Source: Catonella sp963539695 (GTDB taxonomy: Bacteria; Bacillota; Clostridia; Lachnospirales; Lachnospiraceae). Taken from it: DNA of 64,000 nucleotides. The stretch spans positions 19,546 to 83,545 of the forward strand of contig CAUTOC010000002.1 in the NCBI GenBank assembly GCA_963539695.1. The letters run 5' to 3'. Made by a program: the position numbers and the translations under genes. Below, in pieces: positions 43,103 to 53,700 of this stretch. How positions within the stretch are numbered: the stretch's first letter is position 1; the number at the start of each line of letters is the position of its first letter. The notes beneath the pieces are model-generated. The model saw nothing but the letters and a program-made list of their open reading frames with translations, made no database searches and was not told the origin of the DNA.

Positions 43103-46100
43103 ATGTGGAAAAAAATTAAATTCAGGCGGGGGATAATAAGCCTGTTACTTGTTTTCGGACTTGTAATGACTAACCTCAGTCCGCTTGGAGCTTGGGCAAC
43201 AGAAACATTTAATGAAATTGTTGCAGAAGAGCAGGGCGAGGGGGCTAATGTATCTCAGGCGGCAATAGTTGCCGAAAATACGGGTTTTACACCGGAGTTG
43301 TTAAAACAGGCATTAGATTCCAGAAACCCAAAAAATGTGGATCATCTTTTTACTAAAGAAAAGATTGCCAAGAAAGTTGTTCAAAATGGAAAAGTTCTTG
43401 AAGACAACTCTAAAATAGACACATTAAAGCCTGTTAATGTAACACTTAACTTTGATGTGCCTGTTATAGGTAACTTTAAAAACAAAGTACCTGATATAAC
43501 GCAGGTAGATCCTAACTTATATGTAATAAACGGCGATAAGGCAAAGATTGAAGTCGGCGTAGGTATAAAGTTAAAAAGTGGTGAAAAATATGAATTTGAT
43601 GTTTTTGACCGTGAAAATAACAAGATAGGTAAGGCTGTTTTTAAAGAGGAAGGAAATAAGGTTGTAGTAGATTTTGACTTTAACGGTACTGTATATGACG
43701 GAAGCAGAGAAGAAGTAAAAGTTGAACTGGCAGCAAACTTTGACCTTGATACCAGTTCTATTCCTCCTAATCCGAGCGAAGACGAAACTATAGAGATACT
43801 TGGAAAGAAATACAAGTTAGAAAAAACTGCTGATAATGTTATAGTTAAAAAGACCGGAGTAGTAAATATTGATGATAAAAACTGCGTTAATTGCAGTGAA
43901 AATAATTATCCGGGTGAACCTAAGAACAGAAGTATAACTTGGACAGTTGAAGTGGAAAGAAAAGGTGCTGCCGGCAAACCTGCTCCGCTTGCAGGCTATA
44001 AGTTTAGGGATAACTTAAAAAATGTAGGTGAATATCAGACAGGTTCATTTGTCGTAGATGGTAGAACCACTAATAATTTTTCTTACGATAAGAATAGCGG
44101 AGAGTTTTCGTATACTTTCCCTGCCGGAACAAGCAATAAGGCGGTTATTAAGTTTAGTACAAGGCTGACCCAAAATGAGTTTAAATTCGGCACTACTAAA
44201 GAAAATATTGCCAAAATTTTTGATGATAAAGATAATTTCGCAGGAAGCGATAGAGGCATTGTGGAGTGGAATCCTAATTGGGGAGAGAAAAATGTCAAAT
44301 ACCACAAACACAATGGCAATGATGTACAGTTTAGAAAAGAAAACGGAAACTATTATATCGACTGGAAGATTGAATTTAACAGAAACGGCTATGAATTGGA
44401 AAATGTCCGCATAGTTGATATACTTACAAAGGGTAAACATGGTACAGAGGTAGAATTTGTACAAGCCATGCTTGCAAAAAATACAAGCAAGTTCGGGGCT
44501 TCTAATTGGAATGATAGTTGGGAGTATATTAAGACTTTTACTACCTACCCTACAGATAAGGAAACTGAGAACCCTAATTATAAAGGTAAACCTATATTTA
44601 AAGTAGGTAATATAAATTTCCCTATAAGGCTTATAATTACTGTTAAGTTAAAAACAAACGGCAATCTGCCGGGTTCGGAAGAGTTTGAAAACTCTGCAGC
44701 AGCATTGTGGGGCAGTAATTGGTTTGTAGATGCTTACCATAAAGTTAAAGTAGGCGAAGGCGGACTTATAAATAAATATCCTAGTGGGGATGGAGTAGTC
44801 AGAGACTGGTATCCTTTTGAACATAAATGGATTATAGAAGTAGATGGAACTAAACTTGCAAATACAAATAACACCTTTGCTTATGATGCTATGATATTTG
44901 ACCCGAATGTTAATATATGGTCAATAAGTAACGGATATACCGATGTGGTTGTTAAGAATGACGCAGGACAGGTTGTAAATCTACAGTCAGGTATTAAGGT
45001 TAAAGATGTAATATTTTCACATACCAGATTTAATAAATATTTAGGAGAGTTTAGATCAGAAACACCTGGTGACTTACAGCATAGGACTTATAAGATTTAT
45101 ACAAAGAAAGATAATAAATACATCGGAGATGTGCTTGAGGTTTGGAACTTTAAAAATCAGAAGAACAAGTTTACATTCAAAGCAAGCCTTACAACTCCTT
45201 TGACTATAATGGGTAAAGATAAGTCAAATTATAATAAAACCCACCTTATACAAAACGGTAAGGAAATAGATATTGCGGATTCCTGGCCTTCACATAGGGG
45301 AAGGATGTTATGGAAACAGGCATTAACTGCCGATTCTTCTAAAAAGGTGCTTGAAGGAAAATTATCCGCAGATATAGTAAATGAGAATATTTATAATGAA
45401 AATGTACCTGAAGCAAAAACAGACCCTGATACTGAGAAGAAAGCTCTTAATAATAAAACAAGTGCTTATAATGAAGACGACAGGTCAGTTATCTTCAGGC
45501 TCAGTGTAAATGCGGCAGGTATAAAGAATATAAGTGAGTATATAGGACCGGTTGACATAAATGATACTCTTCCTAATGCTGACTGGAATTTTGCAAAAAT
45601 AGGCGGTAAGGATTATCTTTTATATGAAGGTGAATCTTTTGGGGATATTTCTTCAAAAGAAGCTTCAGTAAAAGCAGTTGGTAATCCTATACAGCCGCCG
45701 GCGGGATTTGTAGCTTCTGTAAGCGGGCAGGAAGCCAGATTTACTTTTAATGAATTAAATAAACCTTATGTAATCCTTATTAAAGTACAACTTAGGGATA
45801 AGAATACTTTAGCAAATCAAAAAGGTACACTTCATAATGTAGCTCGCATTAAAATTAATGGTCTTAGGGAAGATAGAACTCAGGATGTTGATTATGACAG
45901 AGGAGCTATTAACAAGGAATATGATGCAAGCAACATAGATAATGGCTATCTTACCTGGACAATAGACTACAAGCCTTATAAGTTCCATGATCCCAGTAAG
46001 CCTGTATATTTGGAAGATAAGCTTGGAGAAGGCCTTGAAATAAGAAGAAATAAGGATAAAACCTTGTCATTTAATAATGGCAATTATAAGATACTTGAAG

Positions 46101-49100
46101 GTCATATAGACAGTGACAGAAAGTTTATGTCGGATAAGGAACTGTCTGTTGAAGAAATGAAGAAGATGCTTTCTTATAATGAAACTACAAGAATACTTAA
46201 AATAGAGAAGTTTGACAAAAATAAGGCATATCGCTTCATTTATATTACCGATATAGTCGGCAAAAGTCATGGTGAAAGAGTTGAAAATACAGTTGCTCTT
46301 AAAGAGGGTGACAGCGGTGTCAACATAGAGTCACCTAAGGATTATATTATTGCTAAAGCGTATGGACAGGGAATTTCTAAGGGTTTTGTCGGATTTACCG
46401 TACACAAGGTAGACGAAGGCGGTTTAAAAAACTTAGAAGGTGCAGAGTTTGAGATTAAATATCCTTCAAATTTTACAAAGACATTTAAAACAGGAGCAGA
46501 CGGAAAGATAGAATTTAAGGACCTAAGAATCGGAAACACGTATGAACTTAGGGAGACTAAAGCTCCTGCAGGTTATGAGCTTGACACTACAGTATATAAA
46601 ATAAAGCTAAATGAGCTTACTACACAAAGCTTTGAGATTGTGCTTGTTAGTGGCGGTCCTCTTGTAAGTGTTAAGGATGGTGTAATAACTGTTAAAAATA
46701 AGAAAGAAACCATTAAAAAGATGGATCTTACTCTTATTAAAGCGGATATAGCTGATCGTCCACATGTAGGACAGCCTGACTTAAATGATATCAAACATAG
46801 ACTTGAAGGTGCAGAGTTCAGCCTTAGACGCAAGGATGGAACAGGTACAACCCAAGTTAAGACAACAAATTCTAACGGTGAGATTACTTTTACGGGACTT
46901 ACAGCCGGAATTTATATCTTAAAAGAAACAAAGCCTCCTAAGGGTTACAAATCAGGCTTAAAACTTGAGGAATATGAGATAAAAGTAGATCCTGCTAAAG
47001 GAGAGATTGAATTTCTTAATACAAAGCCGGGGCATAGTTTTAAGCTTGATAATATTAAGAACACAGATAATACAATAGTAGTATATAACATACTAAGCAG
47101 CTTCACTCTTGTAAAAGCGGACATAAAAGATAAGAATGCAAATAAGCTTGATGATATAGTATTCCGTTTAAAGGGAGCAGAATTTAAGCTTACCAAAAAG
47201 AATGATTCTACAAAATATCAGATTGCTAAAACATCAGATAATGGTGAACTGACTTTCACAGGACTTGAGGCAGGAGAGTATATTTTAAGAGAATTAAAAG
47301 CACCGGATAATTATACTAAGATAATGGATGATTACGAGATAACTTTTAATCCTATAGCAGAAATAGGAAAGAGAGTTATTATTAAGAATCCTAAGACAGG
47401 TCAGATTAAACAGTTTGGTGATACGGTTGTAGTCTTTAATAAACAAACTGTTAAAAACTTGGATATTCCTCTTATCAAGGCAGACCTTATTGACGGAAAG
47501 GCTACGAATTTAGCGGGAATTACTCATCGCTTGGATGGTGCCGAGTTTACTCTAACCAACAATGCCGATAATAAGGTAATTAAAAGTGCGGCAGTACCGG
47601 GCAAAAAAGGAAACCTGATTTTTAGAGGAGTTAATCCGGGTACTTATACATTAAGAGAAACTAAAGCTCCGGCAGGTTATGAACTTTTAACCAAGACTTA
47701 CAAGGTTACAGTAACTCCGGATACCGGAAACGGACCTAAGGTGTTTATTGAAACTAAGGGAGATAGCCGTATAAAGTTTATTGAAAATACGATTGTGGTA
47801 TTTAATGAAAAGCTTTATGACCTTGAACTTATAAAAGCTGATGTAGTTGAGAAGAATGTAGACAATGTAAATGATTTTAAGATTAAATTGCAAAATGCCA
47901 AGTTCAAGCTTACATCCGTATCTGATGCGACAGTTTCTTACAGTGCGGTAACAAACGCTAACGGCAAGCTTACTTTCAAGGGACTTAGAAAAGGTAAATA
48001 TATCTTAAAAGAGGAAAAAGAACCTAACGGCTACGCATTATTAAAGTCAACTTATGAAATAACAATAGACCCTGATGCTGAAGAGGGTAAGAAAGTGACT
48101 ATTAAAGATATAAATACCAATCAGATTAAGAAGATTGGTGATACAGTTGTAGTCTTTAATGAGAAACTCTACAATATTGAACTTAGAAAAGTAGACTTAA
48201 TTGATAAGGATGTAACTGAATTAGATAAGTTAACTGCTCCTTTAAATGGTGCCGTGTTTACATTAGTTAAAAAGGTTAAGGCTGGAGAGCCTACACCGCT
48301 TGCACTTACAGCAGAGACAGGTAAGGATGTGCCTACAGAGGGTGCGATTTTATTCAAGGATATTGAGTCCGGAACATACATCCTTAAAGAAACAAGAGCA
48401 CCTAAAGGCTATGCTTCATTGATTAAAGAGTATGAAATAACAGTAACAACTGCGTCAATAAAGCCTGAAGTTGCTATTAAAGCTGCAAATCCTAATCAGA
48501 TAAAGCTGATTGATAATACTATTGTAGTATTTAACGAAAAGCTTATAGATATTGAGCTTTATAAGGCGGATTTGGTAGAAAAAGGCAAAAGCTTAGGTGA
48601 TATTAACAGTAATCTGCTTTTAGGCGGAGCCAAATTTAAGCTTACATCTGTAGCCGATGCGTCAGTATTTTATGAGGCAACAACTGCAACAGAGGGTGCA
48701 GCAAAGGGTAAATTAACTTTTAGGGATCTTAAAAAAGGTACTTATATCTTGGAAGAGATAGAGGCTCCGGCAGGCTATGCAAAACTGATTAAATCACATG
48801 AGATAACAGTGACTCCAAGTGCTGTAAATCCTGAGGTTTATATTAAAGATGAAAATGCTGAAAAAATAAAGAAATATGGTAATAACACAATTTTAGTATT
48901 TAATGAGAAAGTGCTTGACATTAAACTCATTAAGGCATCTTTAACAGATAAAGATGCAGTTTCAAAGGGAGGTATTAAGGTTCCGTTAAATGGAGCAAAA
49001 TTCAGACTTACCTTACTTAACTCCGACCCTGTAGTATCTTACAGTGCAGTAACTGAAGGAAACGGTGAACTGACATTTAAGAACCTTAAAACAGGTACTT

Positions 49101-50452
49101 ATGAATTAAAGGAAGAAGCTGCACCGGGAGGCTACAATATTTTACTTAGACCGCATACAATAATAGTAACAGCAAGTGCCATAGAGTCTAAGGTTGAGAT
49201 TAAAGATGCAAACGGTAACCAGATAAAGAAACTTGAAGACGGTGAAATTGCAGTATTTAATGAGAAACAGGAAGGTTCTGTTGATATTTCTCTTATTAAG
49301 GCGGATTTAGCAGACAAGAACGCAAATAATGAAGGCGAAATAAGACATCCTTTAGCAGGAGCAAAGTTCAGCCTTACACTAAAGTCTGACCAGACAGTAT
49401 CTAAAACTGCAATAACAAACGCACAGGGCAAGATTGTATTCAACGGAATGAATATAGCGGGAGTTTACACCTTAAAAGAGATTGAAGCACCAAAAGGCTA
49501 TACCGCATTGATGAATGAGTATGAAGTAACTATAACTCCTAGTGCAGTATCGGGAGAAAGGGTTGCTATTAAAGATGCGGACGGCAACAAAATAAAGAAA
49601 CTTGCAGGTAAAGACACCATTTTAGTTTTCAATGAGAAGAATTATGACCTTAAACTTCTTAAAGCTGATTTGGATGTTAATAAAGATTTAGTTACAAAGG
49701 CAGGTATCACACTTGGAGCTATTAAGACACCGCTTAACGGTGCAAGATTTAGACTTGCGCTTGCAGCAAATCCGGCAGTATCTTATAGTGCTGTGACAGG
49801 TGAGAATGGAGCTTCAGAGGGAAGTATTATATTTAAGGGGCTTAAATCAGGTGTTTATACACTTACAGAAGAGATAGCTCCGGCAGGTTATACACCTATT
49901 ATTCAGAAATATGAAATAACTGTAACAGCAAGTGCAGTGAAGTCCGAGTTTGCAATTAAAAATGCAAAGGCGGGAGAGATAAGAGAGTTGGAGAACACGA
50001 TTGTGGTATTTGATAAGAAGATTCCTACACCACCTACTCCTCCAACAACCCCTCCGGGTGGAAATCCTCCTCCACCGGTAGTACCTCTTGAACCTAGAGA
50101 GCCTAATAATCCTCCTACACCGCCAACTCCTCCGACTCCACCGGCACCAAACATTCCAAACTATCCGGCAGATAACCCTCCGGATCCTGACGACCCTGAT
50201 AGTCCGGATGAGTTTGTATCAGTAGACGAAGATGGAACACCACAGGGTAGATTTAAAAAGACTAAGAAAGCTAACGGAAAGAATGAATATGTTAAAGTTA
50301 ATGAAGATGGAACACCAAAGGGCGTGACTCCTGCAAAGAAACTTCCTAAGACAGGTGGTTCCGACACAACAGTTTATTATGCAGCCGGAGCAATGCTACT
50401 TCTTGCAGCAGGTATAGTTGTGGTAAGAAGAAAAAAATATATTGGTAAATAA
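43103..50452 (+). CDS. Giant LPXTG surface adhesin with ten SpaA/Cna_B repeats
   Basis: 2449 aa (7.35 kb). Signal peptide 1-33 (cut near ATETF); RBS AAAGGAG. Residues about 60-1090 hold several adhesive beta-domains, with an unusual CVNC pair near 258. Ten SpaA-type repeats of ~120 aa follow (about 1093-2310). Each opens L.KAD, has GAxFxL...LTFxGL..GxYxLKE...APxGY, and ends (V/I)VFNEK. The Lys of KAD, the Glu of LKE and the Asn of VFN are the set that forms Lys-Asn isopeptide bonds in this family. A Pro-rich wall segment and LPKTGG with a membrane helix and Arg/Lys tail complete it. Likely sortase-anchored adhesin. No sortase gene is in the window. Confidence 0.95.
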   Translation: MWKKIKFRRGIISLLLVFGLVMTNLSPLGAWATETFNEIVAEEQGEGANVSQAAIVAENTGFTPELLKQALDSRNPKNVDHLFTKEKIAKKVVQNGKVLEDNSKIDTLKPVNVTLNFDVPVIGNFKNKVPDITQVDPNLYVINGDKAKIEVGVGIKLKSGEKYEFDVFDRENNKIGKAVFKEEGNKVVVDFDFNGTVYDGSREEVKVELAANFDLDTSSIPPNPSEDETIEILGKKYKLEKTADNVIVKKTGVVNIDDKNCVNCSENNYPGEPKNRSITWTVEVERKGAAGKPAPLAGYKFRDNLKNVGEYQTGSFVVDGRTTNNFSYDKNSGEFSYTFPAGTSNKAVIKFSTRLTQNEFKFGTTKENIAKIFDDKDNFAGSDRGIVEWNPNWGEKNVKYHKHNGNDVQFRKENGNYYIDWKIEFNRNGYELENVRIVDILTKGKHGTEVEFVQAMLAKNTSKFGASNWNDSWEYIKTFTTYPTDKETENPNYKGKPIFKVGNINFPIRLIITVKLKTNGNLPGSEEFENSAAALWGSNWFVDAYHKVKVGEGGLINKYPSGDGVVRDWYPFEHKWIIEVDGTKLANTNNTFAYDAMIFDPNVNIWSISNGYTDVVVKNDAGQVVNLQSGIKVKDVIFSHTRFNKYLGEFRSETPGDLQHRTYKIYTKKDNKYIGDVLEVWNFKNQKNKFTFKASLTTPLTIMGKDKSNYNKTHLIQNGKEIDIADSWPSHRGRMLWKQALTADSSKKVLEGKLSADIVNENIYNENVPEAKTDPDTEKKALNNKTSAYNEDDRSVIFRLSVNAAGIKNISEYIGPVDINDTLPNADWNFAKIGGKDYLLYEGESFGDISSKEASVKAVGNPIQPPAGFVASVSGQEARFTFNELNKPYVILIKVQLRDKNTLANQKGTLHNVARIKINGLREDRTQDVDYDRGAINKEYDASNIDNGYLTWTIDYKPYKFHDPSKPVYLEDKLGEGLEIRRNKDKTLSFNNGNYKILEGHIDSDRKFMSDKELSVEEMKKMLSYNETTRILKIEKFDKNKAYRFIYITDIVGKSHGERVENTVALKEGDSGVNIESPKDYIIAKAYGQGISKGFVGFTVHKVDEGGLKNLEGAEFEIKYPSNFTKTFKTGADGKIEFKDLRIGNTYELRETKAPAGYELDTTVYKIKLNELTTQSFEIVLVSGGPLVSVKDGVITVKNKKETIKKMDLTLIKADIADRPHVGQPDLNDIKHRLEGAEFSLRRKDGTGTTQVKTTNSNGEITFTGLTAGIYILKETKPPKGYKSGLKLEEYEIKVDPAKGEIEFLNTKPGHSFKLDNIKNTDNTIVVYNILSSFTLVKADIKDKNANKLDDIVFRLKGAEFKLTKKNDSTKYQIAKTSDNGELTFTGLEAGEYILRELKAPDNYTKIMDDYEITFNPIAEIGKRVIIKNPKTGQIKQFGDTVVVFNKQTVKNLDIPLIKADLIDGKATNLAGITHRLDGAEFTLTNNADNKVIKSAAVPGKKGNLIFRGVNPGTYTLRETKAPAGYELLTKTYKVTVTPDTGNGPKVFIETKGDSRIKFIENTIVVFNEKLYDLELIKADVVEKNVDNVNDFKIKLQNAKFKLTSVSDATVSYSAVTNANGKLTFKGLRKGKYILKEEKEPNGYALLKSTYEITIDPDAEEGKKVTIKDINTNQIKKIGDTVVVFNEKLYNIELRKVDLIDKDVTELDKLTAPLNGAVFTLVKKVKAGEPTPLALTAETGKDVPTEGAILFKDIESGTYILKETRAPKGYASLIKEYEITVTTASIKPEVAIKAANPNQIKLIDNTIVVFNEKLIDIELYKADLVEKGKSLGDINSNLLLGGAKFKLTSVADASVFYEATTATEGAAKGKLTFRDLKKGTYILEEIEAPAGYAKLIKSHEITVTPSAVNPEVYIKDENAEKIKKYGNNTILVFNEKVLDIKLIKASLTDKDAVSKGGIKVPLNGAKFRLTLLNSDPVVSYSAVTEGNGELTFKNLKTGTYELKEEAAPGGYNILLRPHTIIVTASAIESKVEIKDANGNQIKKLEDGEIAVFNEKQEGSVDISLIKADLADKNANNEGEIRHPLAGAKFSLTLKSDQTVSKTAITNAQGKIVFNGMNIAGVYTLKEIEAPKGYTALMNEYEVTITPSAVSGERVAIKDADGNKIKKLAGKDTILVFNEKNYDLKLLKADLDVNKDLVTKAGITLGAIKTPLNGARFRLALAANPAVSYSAVTGENGASEGSIIFKGLKSGVYTLTEEIAPAGYTPIIQKYEITVTASAVKSEFAIKNAKAGEIRELENTIVVFDKKIPTPPTPPTTPPGGNPPPPVVPLEPREPNNPPTPPTPPTPPAPNIPNYPADNPPDPDDPDSPDEFVSVDEDGTPQGRFKKTKKANGKNEYVKVNEDGTPKGVTPAKKLPKTGGSDTTVYYAAGAMLLLAAGIVVVRRKKYIGK
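46381..50020 (+). repeat. Ten tandem SpaA/Cna_B domain repeats within adhesin 1
   Basis: Ten ~360-bp units recur, with protein starts near 46381, 46717, 47091, 47440, 47812, 48166, 48541, 48910, 49270 and 49630. They have diverged enough that no long identical DNA stretch is seen, although the VFNEK ends are nearly constant. This argues for old duplications with slow homogenisation. Confidence 0.8.
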
Positions 50453-50523
50453 TCCGTTTTGGCTTCAAAAAAACTAAAATTTAATATTTTGACTTATCTG
50501 TTTAAGAAGGGTCATTAAAACTG

Positions 50524-50571
50524 AAAACAGCTGTGCTTTAACACTAAGATGTTAAGGCATGGCTGTTTTTT
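50524..50571 (+). terminator. Rho-independent terminator after adhesin 1
   Basis: AAAACAGCTGTGCTTTAACA pairs imperfectly with TGTTAAGGCATGGCTGTTTT, followed by TTTT. It lies about 70 bp downstream of the stop at 50452. Confidence 0.8.
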
Positions 50572-50648
50572 GTATTTGCAGATGTTGTAAACGGTTTGAT
50601 ATAAAAAAGGAAATGGTTAAGAAAGCTGATAATAATTATAGACACAGG

Positions 50649-50690
50649 TGATAATGCCTAAAAAAGTGTGTAGCATTATCGGCTTTTTTT
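50649..50690 (+). terminator. Second hairpin with T-run in the inter-adhesin gap
   Basis: GATAATGC (50649-50656) and GCATTATC with a 17-nt loop, followed by GGCTTTTTTT. It lies just before the adhesin 2 promoter, so the two adhesin genes are probably transcribed separately. Confidence 0.7.
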
Positions 50691-50692
50691 AA

Positions 50693-50721
50693 TTGCTAAC
50701 TATTTAGTGACCTGTTATACT
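50693..50721 (+). promoter_or_regulatory. SigA-type promoter of adhesin 2
   Basis: TTGCTA (50693-50698), 17-bp spacer with ATTT-GTGACCTG, and TATACT (50716-50721). The match to the adhesin 1 promoter covers -35, spacer core and -10. Confidence 0.85.
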
Positions 50722-50791
50722 TATAATAAGTATAAACATTGTAAAATATTGACAGATATATATAATTATCGGATTTAGAGGAGGGGAGATT

Positions 50792-53700
50792 ATGTGGAAT
50801 AAACATAAATATGTTATACTTAGCTTTATACTTATAGTGGGTTTTTTCCTTGTGGGGATAAGGCTTCCGAACTTTGCGGAGGCGGCAGGAAAAGATGCAA
50901 CGGCAATTTTAAAAGATTTGACGAAAACTGTATTACAAAATGGTGCTGCAATACCTGATAACGGACAGATAGATCCGAATGTCAAAATTTCAGTAGCACT
51001 AAGCTTTGGAGTGCCGGTTAAACATGAAAACCCGAGTGCACCGGAATCCGACTATGTGGTAAAAAATGATACCGCAAGCATTGAAGTGGGAAAAGGAATA
51101 AGGCTGTATCCTGCAAATACACCTGTTTCGGTGGAGATAAAAGATACTGTAACCAAGAAAAAAATAGGCACAGCCACCTTTAGAGATACAACAGCTGATC
51201 CGGATGACGGTATAACAATGGATTTTTTATTTGACGGTGAAGATGAGGTATTTGAGGATTTTCATGATGTGAAAGTTAACGCAATGGCTGAATTTGCTTT
51301 AGATACTACCGGTGTAGATCCTGATCCGAACAATACTTCACAGCAAATAACTGTATTAACCAAGACTTATGACTTAAAGCCTACAAGAGATGAAGTTTTT
51401 GTAGAAAAAGAAGGTAAGGTTGATTATGAGCATTCACGCTCGGTAAAATGGACTGTAAAAGTTAAAAGAGAGGCTATAGGAAAACCTCTAAATCTTGAAG
51501 GATATAAGATAGAGGATGACCTTGTAAATACGAGAGATTATGTGCCGAATACATTTATGGTAAACGGTACACCGGCAGCACCTGTATATAACAGTGCGAA
51601 TAAAAAGTTGAGTTATGAATTTCCGGTAGGCACAATTAGCCCGGTTACGGTTGAATTTAATACCGAACTTGATAACGAAGATTTTATAAAAAAATATAAG
51701 GCTAAAAATAAAGTACATTTACTTAAAGGAAATAATAAATTAAAGACCGCCGAGGCTGATGTAATTTGGGATGCCGGATTCGGCAATAAAACAGTAAAAA
51801 TGTATGATAACAAGCCTTATCGAAATGAAGGAAACGACTATTTAATTGACTGGGAAATAATATTCAATGAAAAGTCGTATAGTTTCGCAGGCGTAACAAT
51901 TAAGGACGAGTTAAAAGATGAAGAATTTGGAAAATTGGGACAGCAGTTTGTAAGTGCCAAGCTTGAAAAATGGAATGGCGGCACTTGGGAAGAGGTATCA
52001 GGCAAAACATGGTCTAGTGAGCCTGTAGGGCATATATATAATATAGGTGATATAGATTATAAAATAAAGCTTACAATCACATCTAAGCTTACAAGAGTTA
52101 CATCATCAAGTTTTAATACCAATAATAAAATTAAGAATTCAGCAAATGTTAAATGGACAGGCAATACTGTGGGTGCGGAACTTGAGAAAATAATAGAATT
52201 CGGAACTAAAAGCCTGACAAAGCATGCAGTGGTTAAACAGGGAACTAAAGGCGGTCTATATGTAGGTTTTGATACGGAATGGCAGGGGGATATAACACCG
52301 AACAGCAGCATAAATCCTGCAACTTCTTATATATATGACTGTATGATTTTTGATAATACTGTAAGAACGGGAGAGTTAAGGACAGGATTAACACCGTTTA
52401 CCTTAAAGGATCAGAATGATCTTCCGGCTACACTTAGCAGTAATATAGATGCTAAAAAGCTTATACCTTATCATGACAGATTTCTTAAATGGTCTGAGTG
52501 GAATGCAGCTAATCCGAGTAACTTACATTATAAAATATATAAAATGTATGTGGGCACAAAGCATATAGGCGACATACTGGAAGTTAACGGTTTTTCACCT
52601 GACAACAAAGATAAGAACAAATTTTTATTTAAGGCAAAGCAGACTGCTCTTAATATACTTATGAAGAGTGAAACTGCTTATAATATAATGCAGCTTGTAC
52701 AAAATGACATGATTGTTGAAAGTGCTTGGATTTGGCCTAAGTATAATGCAAAGCTGCTAAAAAAACAGGTATTTACAGCTAAAGCTGCAAAAGAACTTGG
52801 TAGCGGAGCAGATGCTTATTCGGCTTATAAAGTAAATAAAGATGTCTTTGATGATACTAACCAAAAGGGGATGGACAACGCAGAATTTGCGTATAATAAA
52901 GAAGACAGAAGCCTTATGTATAGAATAAGTGTAAATGCAGCAGGCATAAACGGTATAGGTGATCAGATTGGAGCTGTGGAAGTAAAAGATAAGTTGCCGG
53001 AAGGTTGGGAATTTGTAGATATACAACCGGGCAAAAAGTTTCTTATATATGAAGGAATATCCTATACAGATGAGGCTAATACGGATGCAACCGTAAAGGC
53101 GGTAAGCGGACCTCTAAATTCAGCACCGCCAAATTTAATATCAACTATTTCAGCGGTGCTTCCGGCAACAAGAGATAATAATGTTGAATTTGCTTTTAAT
53201 AATATTGATAAACCTTATGTAATATTGTTAAAAGCTAAGGTAAACGATTTTACTAAATATATAAACAAACAGGAAGAAATGACTAATACAGCTTCACTTG
53301 GAATGAAAAACGAATTGTTGAAAAGTGAACAGAAGGCAAGTATTGATGAAAGATTTCTGACTAAAAATTATGATGATACTACAATACCTGACGGATTTCT
53401 TACTTGGAATATAGAATATAAGCCTTATGCTTTTATTAATCCTTCAGCGGATATTTCCTTAGAAGATGTACTTAGTACGGGAATTGAGCTAAGAAGATAT
53501 ATTGATACCGGAAAATTTGTATTTAAGGATGATAATTATAAGATTTTAGAGGGAAGACATGATGAAAACGGTACATTTGTAGCGGAAGGAGAAGGGCTTA
53601 CAACCGAACAGTTGGAGAATATTTTAACTTATAATCCGACTACAAGAACTTTTACTATCAAAATTCCTGATAAAACAAAGTCATACAAGATTTCTTATAT

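Noticed and set aside
46381..50020. CRISPR-like or satellite repeat
   Set aside because: The ~360-bp periodicity is protein-domain repetition; DNA is diverged and has no spacers.
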